A DNA stretch of 42,086 nucleotides from a virus. Shown piece after piece: positions 34,118-40,245 of this stretch (positions within the stretch are counted from its first letter, which is position 1; each line of letters begins with the position of its first letter). Position numbers and translations under genes: made by a program. The stretch spans positions 1 through 42,086 of the IMG/VR virus record IMGVR_UViG_3300033571_009650. One strand, given 5' to 3'. The notes beneath the pieces are model-generated. The model did not search any database and was not told the origin of the DNA. It saw only the letters and a list, made by a program, of their open reading frames with translations.

Positions 34118-34354
34118 ATGCGTTATCAACTGACCATCGACTTCGACTGCGATGAGGACGCCTACGTCGATCACGTCCGCGAGACGCTGGAGGCAATGCT
34201 CGGAGTCCTGCCGTACGTCGTGGACAACGTGGAAGTGAACCACTACGTCTACGAGGAAGTGGACGCGGACGAGTACGAGGACGAGGACGAGTACGAGGAC
34301 GAGGACGAGGACGAGATTCCCTCGGATTCATACTTCCTCGCTCTGGAAGCCTGA
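34118..34354 (+). CDS. Acidic low-complexity protein, 78 aa
   Basis: ATG at 34118 behind CTAGGGAGGCAACA. RYQLTIDFDCDEDAYVDHVR, then ETLEAMLGVLPYVVDNVEVN start as an alpha/beta fold; from residue 46 an Asp/Glu/Tyr repeat (EYEDEDEYEDEDEDE) leads to the end SDSYFLALEA. The tract results from repeated GAGGAC codons. The charge is strongly negative. Confidence 0.62.
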   Translation: MRYQLTIDFDCDEDAYVDHVRETLEAMLGVLPYVVDNVEVNHYVYEEVDADEYEDEDEYEDEDEDEIPSDSYFLALEA

Positions 34355-34360
34355 GAGAAA

Positions 34361-34390
34361 GAGGCCCGCCCTTCGGGGCGGGCCTCTTTG
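34361..34390 (+). terminator. Terminator with TTCG loop
   Basis: GAGGCCCGCCC (34361-34371) pairs exactly with 34376-34386 around TTCG, then TTTG. Confidence 0.87.
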
Positions 34391-34408
34391 TCTTTGCGGC
34401 GATTCGAC

Positions 34409-34438
34409 TTGCGCGGTGTCAGGTGCATGGTGTAAAGT
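34409..34438 (+). promoter_or_regulatory. Promoter for gene 34482
   Basis: TTGCGC (34409-34414), 18-nt spacer with TGTCAGG, TAAAGT (34433-34438). Confidence 0.72.
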
Positions 34439-34447
34439 ATCTACCAG

Positions 34448-34464
34448 AGCGGCAGGGAGCCGCT
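34448..34464 (+). promoter_or_regulatory. Leader hairpin with AGGGA loop
   Basis: AGCGGC and GCCGCT form 6 bp around AGGGA, five bases before CTAGGGAGG. Confidence 0.68.
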
Positions 34465-34481
34465 AAACTAGGGAGGCAAGA

Positions 34482-34688
34482 ATGAAATACGCCGTAGTCA
34501 TCACGACCTCTCGCGGGGAGTATTTCGTCCGCGCGACCAGCGCCACGCTGGAGGGCGCTCGTAAGAGGCGCTCTCGCTTCACCGACAGCCCCGCAGGTTC
34601 TCAGGGGGTTTTCATCGCGGTGGTCGGGGAGGACGTTCGCAAGGACCACGAACTTGATGAGTCCTGCCTCGCAAACATGGTCAGGTGA
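34482..34688 (+). CDS. Small basic protein, 68 aa
   Basis: ATG at 34482 behind CTAGGGAGGCAAGA. KYAVVITTSRGEYFVRATSA, then TLEGARKRRSRFTDSP, then GVFIAVVGEDVRKDHEL: strand-helix-strand pattern with a basic helix. Probably a small alpha/beta domain. No known family. Confidence 0.62.
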   Translation: MKYAVVITTSRGEYFVRATSATLEGARKRRSRFTDSPAGSQGVFIAVVGEDVRKDHELDESCLANMVR

Positions 34689-34692
34689 GACA

Positions 34693-34722
34693 GGAAGGCC
34701 CGCCCTTCGGGGCGGGCTTTCC
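34693..34722 (+). terminator. Terminator with TTCG loop
   Basis: GGAA-GCCCGCCC pairs with GGGCGGGC-TTCC around TTCG. About 30 bases are identical to the terminator at 34913. Confidence 0.85.
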
Positions 34723-34732
34723 TGGCCTTGAC

Positions 34733-34761
34733 TTGACAATCCTGCTAGGCTGTGCCATACT
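34733..34761 (+). promoter_or_regulatory. Promoter for gene 34793
   Basis: TTGACA (34733-34738), 17-nt spacer, CATACT (34756-34761). Confidence 0.72.
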
Positions 34762-34792
34762 TTCACCATCGTCACCAACTAGGGAGGAACAA

Positions 34793-34903
34793 ATGGACGA
34801 TCTGCTCCGCATCGCAATCCGCACGGCACGCTGGTGCCACGAGTGCGGTCGCAAGGATCTAAACGACGACGAACTGTCGTACGGACACGACTGCGAGTCC
34901 TGA
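34793..34903 (+). CDS. Tiny zinc-binding-like protein, 36 aa
   Basis: ATG at 34793 behind CTAGGGAGGAACAA. DDLLRIAIRTARWCHECGRK, then YGHDCES: CxxC plus HxC in a 36-residue protein, a plausible single-zinc miniprotein. Its own promoter and terminator support it as a real gene. Confidence 0.62.
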   Translation: MDDLLRIAIRTARWCHECGRKDLNDDELSYGHDCES

Positions 34904-34912
34904 CGAATCTCA

Positions 34913-34942
34913 GGAAGGCCCGCCCTTCGGGGCGGGCTTTCT
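34913..34942 (+). terminator. Terminator with TTCG loop
   Basis: A near-identical copy of 34693-34722; followed by CTTGTTT. Confidence 0.87.
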
Positions 34943-34985
34943 TGTTTCCGCTGCGGTGGCAGAATCAAAAAATTTTTGCTATGCT

Positions 34986-35085
34986 GGGTGCGCCCGCTTG
35001 AGCGACTCCCTAGCGTTCGCGGGTCGGGGCACCCCCACCCCGTTGACTAGCGCCGTCCCTCCCTAGACGGCGCTAGTCGCTTTCT
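34986..35085 (+). ncRNA. Predicted small RNA with two anti-leader loops
   Basis: An extended -10 box, TGCTATGCT (34977-34985), precedes it. Hairpin 1: outer stem GGGTGC/GCACCC, inner CCCGC plus GAGCG pairing with CGTTC plus GCGGG, loop ACTCCCTAG (35005-35013). Hairpin 2: GACTAGCGCCGT (35045-35056) pairs exactly with 35067-35078, loop CCCTCCCTAG (35057-35066), then CTTTCT as terminator. Both loops are complementary to CTAGGGAG(G), the element upstream of about 20 genes here, and to the AGGGA loops of leader hairpins. No reading frame is evident. Confidence 0.65.
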
Positions 35086-35114
35086 AGGCACTTTCCGGAG
35101 ACCTGCTACTTGGG

Positions 35115-35144
35115 TTGACATGTGGCAGTCCGGTGGAATACAAT
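35115..35144 (+). promoter_or_regulatory. Promoter for gene 35184
   Basis: TTGACA (35115-35120), 18-nt spacer with TGGCAG, TACAAT (35139-35144). Confidence 0.85.
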
Positions 35145-35152
35145 GGTGCCAT

Positions 35153-35167
35153 GCACCAAGGTGGTGC
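35153..35167 (+). promoter_or_regulatory. Leader hairpin with AAGGT loop
   Basis: GCACC and GGTGC form 5 bp around AAGGT, just before CTAGGGAGG; a variant loop. Confidence 0.5.
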
Positions 35168-35183
35168 TACTAGGGAGGAACAA

Positions 35184-35426
35184 ATGAGCACTGAGACCAT
35201 CTACCTGCCGGTCGAGGACCGCTTTCTCCTCGCTTTCTCCGATTTGGTGGAGCGGCTCTACGAGGTTGAGCCGCGCCGCGACGCGGTGTTTCCTGTGGCG
35301 ACCGTGGTGTCGGGAGAGTGGATCATTGCTGGTGAAGAGTTGGAGGAAATGGCCTTCGCCCTGACTGGCTTTTTCTTTGAGGTGCTGGAGCAATGGGCAC
35401 GCTGGCAGCAGGAGCGCGAACTCTGA
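35184..35426 (+). CDS. Acidic helical protein, 80 aa
   Basis: ATG at 35184 behind CTAGGGAGGAACAA. STETIYLPVEDRFLLAFSDL, then VERLYEVEPRRDAVF, then GEELEEMAFALTGFFFEVLE: amphipathic helices with Phe-rich faces; acidic. Not recognised. Confidence 0.62.
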   Translation: MSTETIYLPVEDRFLLAFSDLVERLYEVEPRRDAVFPVATVVSGEWIIAGEELEEMAFALTGFFFEVLEQWARWQQEREL

Positions 35427-35440
35427 GACAGATGAAAGGA

Positions 35441-35463
35441 GCCCCCTTCGGGGGGCTTTTTTC
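35441..35463 (+). terminator. Terminator
   Basis: AGCCCCC pairs with GGGGGGCT around TTC, then T5. Confidence 0.88.
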
Positions 35464-35506
35464 ATGCCTCCGATAGAAAGTCAAAGAATCCTGTATCGTT
35501 TCTTTC

Positions 35507-35758
35507 ATGCGGGACTTCGAGATTCTTGACAGCGCATATCACCCCAACGGTGGTGCGGTGCCTTTCGTCGTTGCCATTGTCGATGACGCGGACGAGAATG
35601 ACGTCAAGTTGGTCATCATGTTCGAGGACGAGGACTACACAGCGGTCCTGTCCCTTGACAGGCTGGAAGAAGATGAGGATATCTCAGATCGCTCGAACGG
35701 CTGGAGCGGTCGGCGGTATGAGTTTCTTCGGGACATTCTCTGGTCTGAAAGTCAGTAG
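35507..35758 (+). CDS. Acidic hypothetical protein, 83 aa
   Basis: ATG at 35507 has no ribosome site; TATCGT ends seven bases upstream, so a leaderless start is likely. RDFEILDSAYHPNGGAVPFV, then DENDVKLVIMFEDEDYTAVL, then ISDRSNGWSGRRYEFLRDIL: a beta-rich N-terminal half and a helical end. Function unknown; it precedes the proteasome-like gene. Confidence 0.62.
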   Translation: MRDFEILDSAYHPNGGAVPFVVAIVDDADENDVKLVIMFEDEDYTAVLSLDRLEEDEDISDRSNGWSGRRYEFLRDILWSESQ

Positions 35759-35773
35759 CAGTAGCGATATCGG

Positions 35774-36346
35774 ATGACAACCATTGCCGCTATCCAAGGA
35801 GAAAACTTCGCGGTTGTCGCCTTCGACTCGATGGTGTGCGAGGGAGATGAAAAAATCTTTATTCTCCCCCGTGATCTTCCAAAGGTAGTCAAGATAAATG
35901 ACTGCATACTTGGAGCGGCTGGTGATCTTCGTGCGGTCAACTTGATTTCGACGTTTGATCTCCCTATCCCAGAACCTAAACTTCGGGGGCGGAACCTTGA
36001 TCTCTGGGTTGGTAGAACTTTCGTACCGGAACTGAAAGAACTGTTTGAGGAGTCTGGGTACGAGAAAGAAGATCAACATGAGTCCACGATCCTCGCGGTC
36101 CTAAACTGTACGATCTACGAGATCGGAACTTCGTACGAATGGCTCCGAGATGATCGGGGAATCTATGCGATTGGATCGGGGAGTCCCTACACAATCGGCT
36201 ACCTTCGAGGCTGCGGGCCGGAGATCACTAAAGACTTTTTCAACGCACGCGACGCCGTAGTCCGAGCGGTAGAACTTGCGGTTGAGATGGACCCGACTAC
36301 TGGAGGTCCGGTCTACTTCGAGGAACTTCATCGTGTCGGTGATTGA
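35774..36346 (+). CDS. Proteasome beta / HslV-like Ntn-hydrolase
   Basis: 190 aa from ATG 35774. MTTIAAIQGENFAVVAFDSM resembles the mature start of proteasome beta subunits: Thr2 would be the nucleophile after Met removal, and Asp18 sits 16 residues on, exactly like Thr1-Asp17. KIFIL and PKVVKINDCILGAAGDLRAV follow the S1-S2 region; YAIGSGSPYTIGYL and the C-terminal AVVRAVELAVEMDPTTGGPV match the G-S-G and helix-5 region. The catalytic Lys equivalent is K27 or K37. It may form an own ring or disturb the host proteasome. No propeptide is present. Confidence 0.8.
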   Translation: MTTIAAIQGENFAVVAFDSMVCEGDEKIFILPRDLPKVVKINDCILGAAGDLRAVNLISTFDLPIPEPKLRGRNLDLWVGRTFVPELKELFEESGYEKEDQHESTILAVLNCTIYEIGTSYEWLRDDRGIYAIGSGSPYTIGYLRGCGPEITKDFFNARDAVVRAVELAVEMDPTTGGPVYFEELHRVGD

Positions 36347-36371
36347 CATTGTGGCTTGTGAGTTGTATTGT
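36343..36371 (+). promoter_or_regulatory. Promoter for gene 36404
   Basis: TTGACA (36343-36348), 17-nt spacer, TATTGT (36366-36371). The stop codon of the proteasome-like gene is within the -35 box. Confidence 0.8.
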
Positions 36372-36403
36372 TGCTCCTGTTGGTAACTACTAGGGAGGTA
36401 CTT

Positions 36404-36574
36404 ATGAACGGAGTCCGATTCACCCGTCGCGGCAAGATCGTCGTCGGAGTGCTCATCGCGATGGTCACCGTCGCTACTTTCTGGGCGCTGATAAATCTCG
36501 TTACGCCGGATGAGTGCAAGGTTCCCGCCTCCGAGATGAGTAGTGGCTGCATCGCGCTCATCTACGAGCGGTAA
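36404..36574 (+). CDS. Small membrane protein, 56 aa
   Basis: ATG at 36404 behind CTAGGGAGGTACTT. A basic N-terminus (NGVRFTRRGK), one membrane helix (IVVGVLIAMVTVATFWALI) and an outer tail with two Cys (DECKVPASEMSSGC) that could form a disulfide. The topology is N-in. Its expression from an early-type promoter hints at a membrane effector or exclusion protein; unproven. Confidence 0.65.
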   Translation: MNGVRFTRRGKIVVGVLIAMVTVATFWALINLVTPDECKVPASEMSSGCIALIYER

Positions 36575-36590
36575 TCCCAAATAATCGACA

Positions 36591-36630
36591 AAACCCGGTG
36601 TCATGTGAGAACATGGCACCGGGTTTTTTC
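36591..36630 (+). terminator. Long-stem terminator
   Basis: AAACCCGGTGTCATGT (36591-36606) pairs with 36611-36626 (one mismatch) around GAGA, then T-run. Confidence 0.9.
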
Positions 36631-36654
36631 GTGCTCGAACTTCGGAGGCTGAGA

Positions 36655-36825
36655 GTGAAAAACTTTTTTTCTCGTCTGCGCCGGACGGTCTGGACTTCCG
36701 TTCTCGCCGTACTTTTCTGCGCCGTCAGTTTTTGGTGCGCGGTCAAGGGGCTAGAACTTCAGACCTTTGCCAGCGGAATGTCGGCAGCCACTTTCGCGCT
36801 GCTCTCGCTTCGCGCCTCGCGGTAG
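36655..36825 (+). CDS. Small membrane protein, 56 aa
   Basis: GTG at 36655 with GGAGG six bases upstream. A basic start (KNFFSRLRRTVW) leads into a helix (TSVLAVLFCAVSFWCAV) and a second hydrophobic stretch (TFASGMSAATFALLSL). It could be a hairpin-like membrane protein. No own promoter is seen; it follows the previous terminator directly. Confidence 0.55.
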   Translation: MKNFFSRLRRTVWTSVLAVLFCAVSFWCAVKGLELQTFASGMSAATFALLSLRASR

Positions 36826-36836
36826 ATTCTTTCGAC

Positions 36837-36865
36837 TTGACAATGGCAGTCCCGGCGAGTAGAAT
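36837..36865 (+). promoter_or_regulatory. Promoter for gene 36900
   Basis: TTGACA (36837-36842), 17-nt spacer beginning ATGGCAG, TAGAAT (36860-36865). GAATCGGAC at 36862 is repeated inverted at 36873-36881, so the -10 box touches a palindrome. Confidence 0.82.
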
Positions 36866-36899
36866 CGGACCTGTCCGATTCACTACCTAGGGAGGCACC

Positions 36900-37460
36900 A
36901 TGAACAACCAATACCCTGCTACGGATAAGCAGCAGGCGTTTATTCGCTCGCTCGCTGACGAGCGAGTCTGCGACCGCGAGGTGATCCTCGCCGGTTTGCC
37001 GACCATGTCCAAGAGCGACGCCTCGCGCACCATTGAGGCTCTGCTGGATGCGCCCAAGACCGAGCGTCCGGCTCGTCCCGCTGCTGCTCGCGGCGGCAAC
37101 CCTAACGTCGCGGAACTGGTCAAGTCCAAGTACGCAATCCCGACTTCGGAACTGGGCATCGTCGCTGACGGTCTTGGCTTCGATCTTCAGGGCGACCTCC
37201 TGTTCATTGAGGTCAAGGAGTACCGGGGCACGGTCTACATGCGCCGCCTTCAGGGTGCTCCCGGTGCCTTCAGTCGCTTGCGGCTCCCCCGCGAGACTGA
37301 GGACACTATCGCTGCCCACATCAAGACCGACCCGTACCGTTTCGCTCGCCTGTTCGGGGAGCACTATCGCTGCTGCGGCAAGTGCGGTGCGGAACTCACC
37401 GACGAGACGAGTCGTCGCCTTCAGTTGGGGCCGGAGTGCCGCAAGGCGTTTGGTCTCTGA
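36900..37460 (+). CDS. DUF6011-domain protein, 186 aa
   Basis: ATG at 36900 behind CCTAGGGAGGCACC. The N-terminus, TDKQQAFIRSLADERV, fits the DUF3072-like KQ-x-x-FI-x-x-L-x-x-ER element. The middle is a linker rich in Pro, Ala and Arg. The C-terminus, CCGKCGAELTDETSRRLQLG, then PECRKAFG is the DUF6011 zinc site (CGKC-x(0-1)-LTDPxSxxxGxGPxC). The combination is frequent in phage and plasmid proteins. A DNA-associated role is likely; none is shown. Confidence 0.8.
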   Translation: MNNQYPATDKQQAFIRSLADERVCDREVILAGLPTMSKSDASRTIEALLDAPKTERPARPAAARGGNPNVAELVKSKYAIPTSELGIVADGLGFDLQGDLLFIEVKEYRGTVYMRRLQGAPGAFSRLRLPRETEDTIAAHIKTDPYRFARLFGEHYRCCGKCGAELTDETSRRLQLGPECRKAFGL

Positions 37461-37466
37461 GTCAAG

Positions 37467-37498
37467 GGGGAGGCGTTAGGTCCACCTAGCGCCTCCCC
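37467..37498 (+). terminator. Hairpin terminator
   Basis: GGGGAGGCGTTAGGT (37467-37481) pairs with 37484-37498 (one G-U). Confidence 0.75.
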
Positions 37499-37525
37499 AC
37501 AATCCACAACAACCAAGGGAGAATG

Positions 37526-37702
37526 ATGAGCGACACCAAGCCGATCTGCCCACGCTGCGGGGGATTCATCCCCAACAGTCTGCATCCCGGTGCGTATCCC
37601 GGTGCGATCTCGCGGGTGGACAACAAGACCGAGATATGTTCTCCGTGCGGTACGGATGAGGCACTAGAGGACTACTTCGGAGCGCGTAGCGGTAGACGCT
37701 GA
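37526..37702 (+). CDS. Conserved phage zinc-ribbon protein, 58 aa
   Basis: ATG at 37526 (the ATG three bases before is also possible) behind AAGGGAGA. ICPRCGGFIPNSLHPGAYPG, then ISRVDNKTEICSPCGTDEAL is a ribbon with CxxC at both ends; the second part (RVDNxTEICSxCGTDEA) is well kept among actinophage proteins. Probably binds zinc; function unknown. Confidence 0.75.
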   Translation: MSDTKPICPRCGGFIPNSLHPGAYPGAISRVDNKTEICSPCGTDEALEDYFGARSGRR

Positions 37703-37716
37703 GCGCGGAAAGCAAA

Positions 37717-37748
37717 GTAGGGGCGTACCCAAGAGGGTGCGCCCCTAC
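37717..37748. terminator. Terminator between convergent genes
   Basis: GTAGGGGCG plus ACCC pairs with GGGT plus CGCCCCTAC around AAGA. It stands between the rightward ribbon gene and the leftward Lsr2 operon. Confidence 0.78.
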
Positions 37749-37787
37749 TGCTGTCTAGCCTGCCGAGAGTGGAGTGAAAAGTTTTTC

Positions 37788-37928
37788 TCACTCGTCCCCG
37801 AGAAGTTGCAGCGCGGCCTCAGGACTTCCGCAAACTTCGATGAGCCGAATAGCAAGGGCGTCAATGAAGTCATCGGTTATCTCGATCTCCGAGATCAACT
37901 TGAGCACCGGATCAAGAGTGTCAATCAC
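37788..37928 (-). CDS. Small acidic helical protein, 46 aa
   Basis: GTG at 37928 overlaps the stop of the Lsr2-like gene (GTGA). IDTLDPVLKLISEIEITDDF, then IDALAIRLIEVCGSPEAALQ: an acidic, helical miniprotein. Coupled translation suggests a role with the Lsr2-like protein, for example as a modulator, but this is only context. Confidence 0.55.
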   Translation of the reverse strand: MIDTLDPVLKLISEIEITDDFIDALAIRLIEVCGSPEAALQLLGDE

Positions 37929-38338
37929 GAAGCGATAGCCTCGTCAAAAACGATTCCCGACTCTCCGGTTTCCACGCGGTACTGGTTTGTCACCTGAGCA
38001 GGGATGCGCCCACGCTCATTGACATGGATTCCTCGCCCACGCGCCCAAGCGCGGATTCTTCCTGCCTCGCTATCGGCTTCGATCTCAGTGGTCTTTGTCG
38101 GCTTTACTGCTGCCGGTGCTGGTGCTGGTGCCGTAGCCACAACGTCTGAGTCTGTAGAGCCTGCGTTGATTCGACTGGAATCAACCCATGACTCCCCCGA
38201 GCCGCCTACTGGTGACACCAAAAATCTCTTGTTGCCATATGCGGTCTTTGCATCATTGACTGTCATCGGCACGGTGAACCCATCCACCTTCACCATCACG
38301 GTGGTTCCGATCAGTCCCATCATCTCTCTGAGTCCCAC
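37925..38338 (-). CDS. lsr2: Lsr2-like nucleoid-associated protein
   Basis: 137 aa from GTG 38338 (CAGGAGAC upstream). The C-terminal domain GRIRAWARGRGIHVNERGRI, then PAQVTNQYR matches Lsr2, whose RGR loop (here R109-G110-R111) inserts in the minor groove of AT-rich DNA. A proline/alanine linker (about 66-82) joins it to an N-terminal beta-rich part (MVKVDGFTVPMTVNDAKTAY) that resembles, but does not clearly match, the oligomerisation domain. Phage Lsr2 proteins may silence or counter-silence genes. The genome around it carries many A-run/T-run sites. Confidence 0.82.
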   Translation of the reverse strand: MGLREMMGLIGTTVMVKVDGFTVPMTVNDAKTAYGNKRFLVSPVGGSGESWVDSSRINAGSTDSDVVATAPAPAPAAVKPTKTTEIEADSEAGRIRAWARGRGIHVNERGRIPAQVTNQYRVETGESGIVFDEAIAS

Positions 38339-38386
38339 TTAGTCTCCTGTGTCATTGTCTTTGTCGTCGCTTGTAGCGACTAGAGG

Positions 38387-38415
38387 AATGTACCTACCGC
38401 TGCCGGATAAGTCAA
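38387..38415 (-). promoter_or_regulatory. Promoter for the Lsr2-like operon
   Basis: On the minus strand TTGACT (38415-38410), 17-nt spacer, TACATT (38392-38387). A GTCGCT/AGCGAC hairpin lies in the leader. Confidence 0.72.
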
Positions 38416-38459
38416 ATCAAGATCAAAGAAAAATGTTTGCTCCTCCTTCGGGCACGAAA

Positions 38460-38486
38460 AAAGCGCGTCCGTTGCGGACGCGCTTT
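38460..38486 (-). terminator. Terminator for gene 38503
   Basis: On the minus strand AAAGCGCGTCCG pairs exactly with CGGACGCGCTTT, then T-run. Confidence 0.88.
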
Positions 38487-38502
38487 CCTCGTTTGGTCTG
38501 CC

Positions 38503-38790
38503 TTACGCTGAGACTGGCTGCTTCCTGACGTACGGGCCGATTGGCTTTAGCGTCCTGCCTCGTCGCTGCTGCTGGTAGTGAGTCATGCAGTAGCCCCTAC
38601 CGACGTAGGGACGGGTGCATCCATCAAACGTGCATGTGTCAGGCACACCATCGCCGCGATCTTTGATCTCGGTTAGCGGCACACCTCTCATGCTTTGTGC
38701 GTAGTGCGACCTGCACAGCCCTTTCGAGCGGTGCGGACGGTCGCAGCCCGGAAACGTGCATGTCTCGTCGTATCTCTTTGGTCTGCTCAT
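38503..38790 (-). CDS. Tandem zinc-finger protein, 95 aa
   Basis: ATG at 38790. Two similar repeats: CTFPGCDRPHRSKGLCRSHY (residues 11-30) and CTFDGCTRPYVGRGYCMTHY (53-72), each C-x4-C-x9-C-x2-H, expected to bind one zinc apiece. The fingers recall those in phage HNH-endonuclease-associated proteins (GCxRPxxxxGxCxxHY), but no HNH motif is present. Basic ends suggest nucleic-acid binding. Confidence 0.72.
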   Translation of the reverse strand: MSRPKRYDETCTFPGCDRPHRSKGLCRSHYAQSMRGVPLTEIKDRGDGVPDTCTFDGCTRPYVGRGYCMTHYQQQRRGRTLKPIGPYVRKQPVSA

Positions 38791-38796
38791 GTTACT

Positions 38797-38825
38797 ACCT
38801 TGTCATTTCCTTTCTCCTTTGTCAA
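38797..38825 (-). promoter_or_regulatory. Promoter for gene 38503
   Basis: TTGACA (38825-38820), 17-nt spacer, CAAGGT (38802-38797). The ATG is six bases from the -10 box, so the mRNA is probably leaderless. Confidence 0.65.
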
Positions 38826-38832
38826 GCGCGGA

Positions 38833-38858
38833 GGGGTACTGCCGACTGGCAGTACCCC
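38833..38858 (-). terminator. Terminator for gene 38885
   Basis: GGGGTACTGCC pairs exactly with GGCAGTACCCC across a four-base loop; close upstream of the next leftward promoter. Confidence 0.75.
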
Positions 38859-38884
38859 CCACGCTTTGTTGGTTGATGTAATGC

Positions 38885-39169
38885 TCACCACTCGTCGTGG
38901 TAGCACGCGGCTCGGTAGGCGGCTTCGGCTACTTCGTCACAGTAGACCCAAGTGCGCTCACCCTTGACCCACTCTTTGCCTGCACGAGCGAATACTCGCT
39001 GCACCGTGTAGGTGTCGCTTCCCTCGTCAAGAATGACGCGGACGCTGTACCCACGCGCCACGGGCAGGACAAGTGCGCCGTCGATCAGTCGCTTGCGGCC
39101 CCCGCTAATGGCGAGGACGTTCATGTGCCCGATCTGAGCGAGAACCTCAGTCGCCTGCGTTGTGTCCAT
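38885..39169 (-). CDS. Conserved phage protein, 94 aa
   Basis: ATG at 39169 behind CCTAGGGAGGAAACA. DTTQATEVLAQIGHMNVLAI, then SGGRKRLIDGALVLPVARGY, then DTYTVQRVFARAGKEWVKGE and a final CDEVAEAAYRAACY follow a pattern widespread in actinobacteria and phages (ILAQIGxGNxLAISGGR, then L-PV-x-x-GY-x-V, then TYTVxRVFxR, then GE-x-x-V-x-x-DEVGExAYxAxC). No function is known. Confidence 0.78.
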   Translation of the reverse strand: MDTTQATEVLAQIGHMNVLAISGGRKRLIDGALVLPVARGYSVRVILDEGSDTYTVQRVFARAGKEWVKGERTWVYCDEVAEAAYRAACYHDEW

Positions 39170-39187
39170 TGTTTCCTCCCTAGGTAC

Positions 39188-39202
39188 TCGGCCCCTTGCC
39201 GA
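39188..39202 (-). promoter_or_regulatory. Leader hairpin with AAGGG loop
   Basis: On the minus strand TCGGC and GCCGA form 5 bp around AAGGG, just before CTAGGGAGG. Confidence 0.62.
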
Positions 39203-39209
39203 TAGGCAT

Positions 39210-39238
39210 ATCTAACCACGTCTCGCCGTACTTGTCAA
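39210..39238 (-). promoter_or_regulatory. Promoter for gene 38885
   Basis: TTGACA (39238-39233), 17-nt spacer, TTAGAT (39215-39210). Confidence 0.8.
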
Positions 39239-39339
39239 GTCAAGACACAAGAAAGCCCCGCACGGAGAGGAGAATAGAAAAAATGTTTATTCCCTGCTAC
39301 TGTTGCAGCGTTCAGTAACTACTACAGGGGGGAATCCTC

Positions 39340-39747
39340 GTGAAGAAAACTCTTGCGGTCGCCGTTACAGTCGCGGCTTCCGTTGTCCTCGTCGCTTGCT
39401 CTAGCGGCGCAGCCCCGGCTCCTGCGCCGACTGTCACAGTCACTCAGGAAGTGCCTGCGCCTGCCCCCACGCCGACACCTGTGCCGAAGCCAGTAGTGCC
39501 TCAGAATGACGATGAGGGTCTGCTGTCATTTGTCCGTAGTCAAGATGCGGCTTTCTATGGGGTCGATGACTACACCATTCTTGACGTGGCGGGGAACATC
39601 TGTGACTCTCTATCTGTCGGCATCCCTGCCGAGGACTTGATCGGATACGCAATCGAGAGCGGTCTCACGTCTAATCAGACTGCGGCTCTCTTTGCGGGAG
39701 CAATCATCTACCTCTGTCCAGAGAATAGGTCGCTAGTGGAGAGTTAG
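39340..39747 (+). CDS. DUF732-like lipoprotein, 135 aa
   Basis: GTG at 39340 behind AGGGGGGAATCC. Signal peptide MKKTLAVAVTVAASVVLVAC with lipobox Cys20. A proline/alanine/threonine linker (APAPAPTVTVTQEVPAPAP) would span the wall. The C-terminal domain has DUF732 features: YTILDVAGNICDSLSVG, then AIIYLC, two Cys in a small helical fold. It is a paralogue in architecture of the lipoprotein at 20371, and the only rightward gene among the leftward ones here. Confidence 0.72.
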   Translation: MKKTLAVAVTVAASVVLVACSSGAAPAPAPTVTVTQEVPAPAPTPTPVPKPVVPQNDDEGLLSFVRSQDAAFYGVDDYTILDVAGNICDSLSVGIPAEDLIGYAIESGLTSNQTAALFAGAIIYLCPENRSLVES

Positions 39748-39764
39748 ACCCAATAAGCCACGAA

Positions 39765-39800
39765 AAAGGCGGGACAGTCCGTGAGGACTGCCCCGCCTTT
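39765..39800. terminator. Bidirectional terminator
   Basis: AAAGGCGGGACAGTCC (39765-39780) pairs with 39785-39800 (one mismatch), with A-run and T-run on opposite sides. It ends both the lipoprotein gene and leftward gene 39809. Confidence 0.88.
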
Positions 39801-39808
39801 CGCGGTTG

Positions 39809-40072
39809 TCAGACTGTGCGGGAGCGTGCCCAGTCGAGGGTGACGTAGCGCGTCTCGCCGGTCCTGTGGTCGGAGAGGTAGAGGTAGTGCAGGCCGTCAC
39901 GGAGGGTGACTCCCTGTGCAAACTCTGACACCCTGCCGTCTCCCACGTTGCCGTGAAACTCCCCTGTCCAGACCGGGGTGTAGCACCCTGAGATGTTCTC
40001 GTACAGCGCAATGCCGGTGAAGGTGAATCCTTCCGTAGCGTTCCTCGCGGTCGGAAGCGTTCCGTATGTCAT
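39809..40072 (-). CDS. Hypothetical protein, 87 aa
   Basis: ATG at 40072 behind TTAGGGAGGCAGTA. TYGTLPTARNATEGFTFTGI, then GCYTPVWTGEFHGNVGDG, then GLHYLYLSDHRTGETRYVTL: beta-rich, with Tyr and Gly. One Cys. It may be a small beta-barrel; not recognised. Confidence 0.65.
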   Translation of the reverse strand: MTYGTLPTARNATEGFTFTGIALYENISGCYTPVWTGEFHGNVGDGRVSEFAQGVTLRDGLHYLYLSDHRTGETRYVTLDWARSRTV

Positions 40073-40116
40073 TACTGCCTCCCTAATCAGCACCGCCCCC
40101 TGTGGGCGATACGGCA

Positions 40117-40145
40117 ATACTGCCACGCGGGGGATTGAATGTCAA
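40117..40145 (-). promoter_or_regulatory. Promoter for gene 39809
   Basis: TTGACA (40145-40140), 17-nt spacer, CAGTAT (40122-40117). A CGCCC/GGGCG hairpin with loop ACAGG lies in the leader. Confidence 0.7.
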
Positions 40146-40245
40146 GCCAAGAGCGGAAGTCTCGCGGGCAAGATTGAGAATCTGTCGGAAAGTTGCTGCT
40201 CCGGGTGAAAGTTTTCTCGACCACGCTCGTTTTTCTCGCGGCAAA

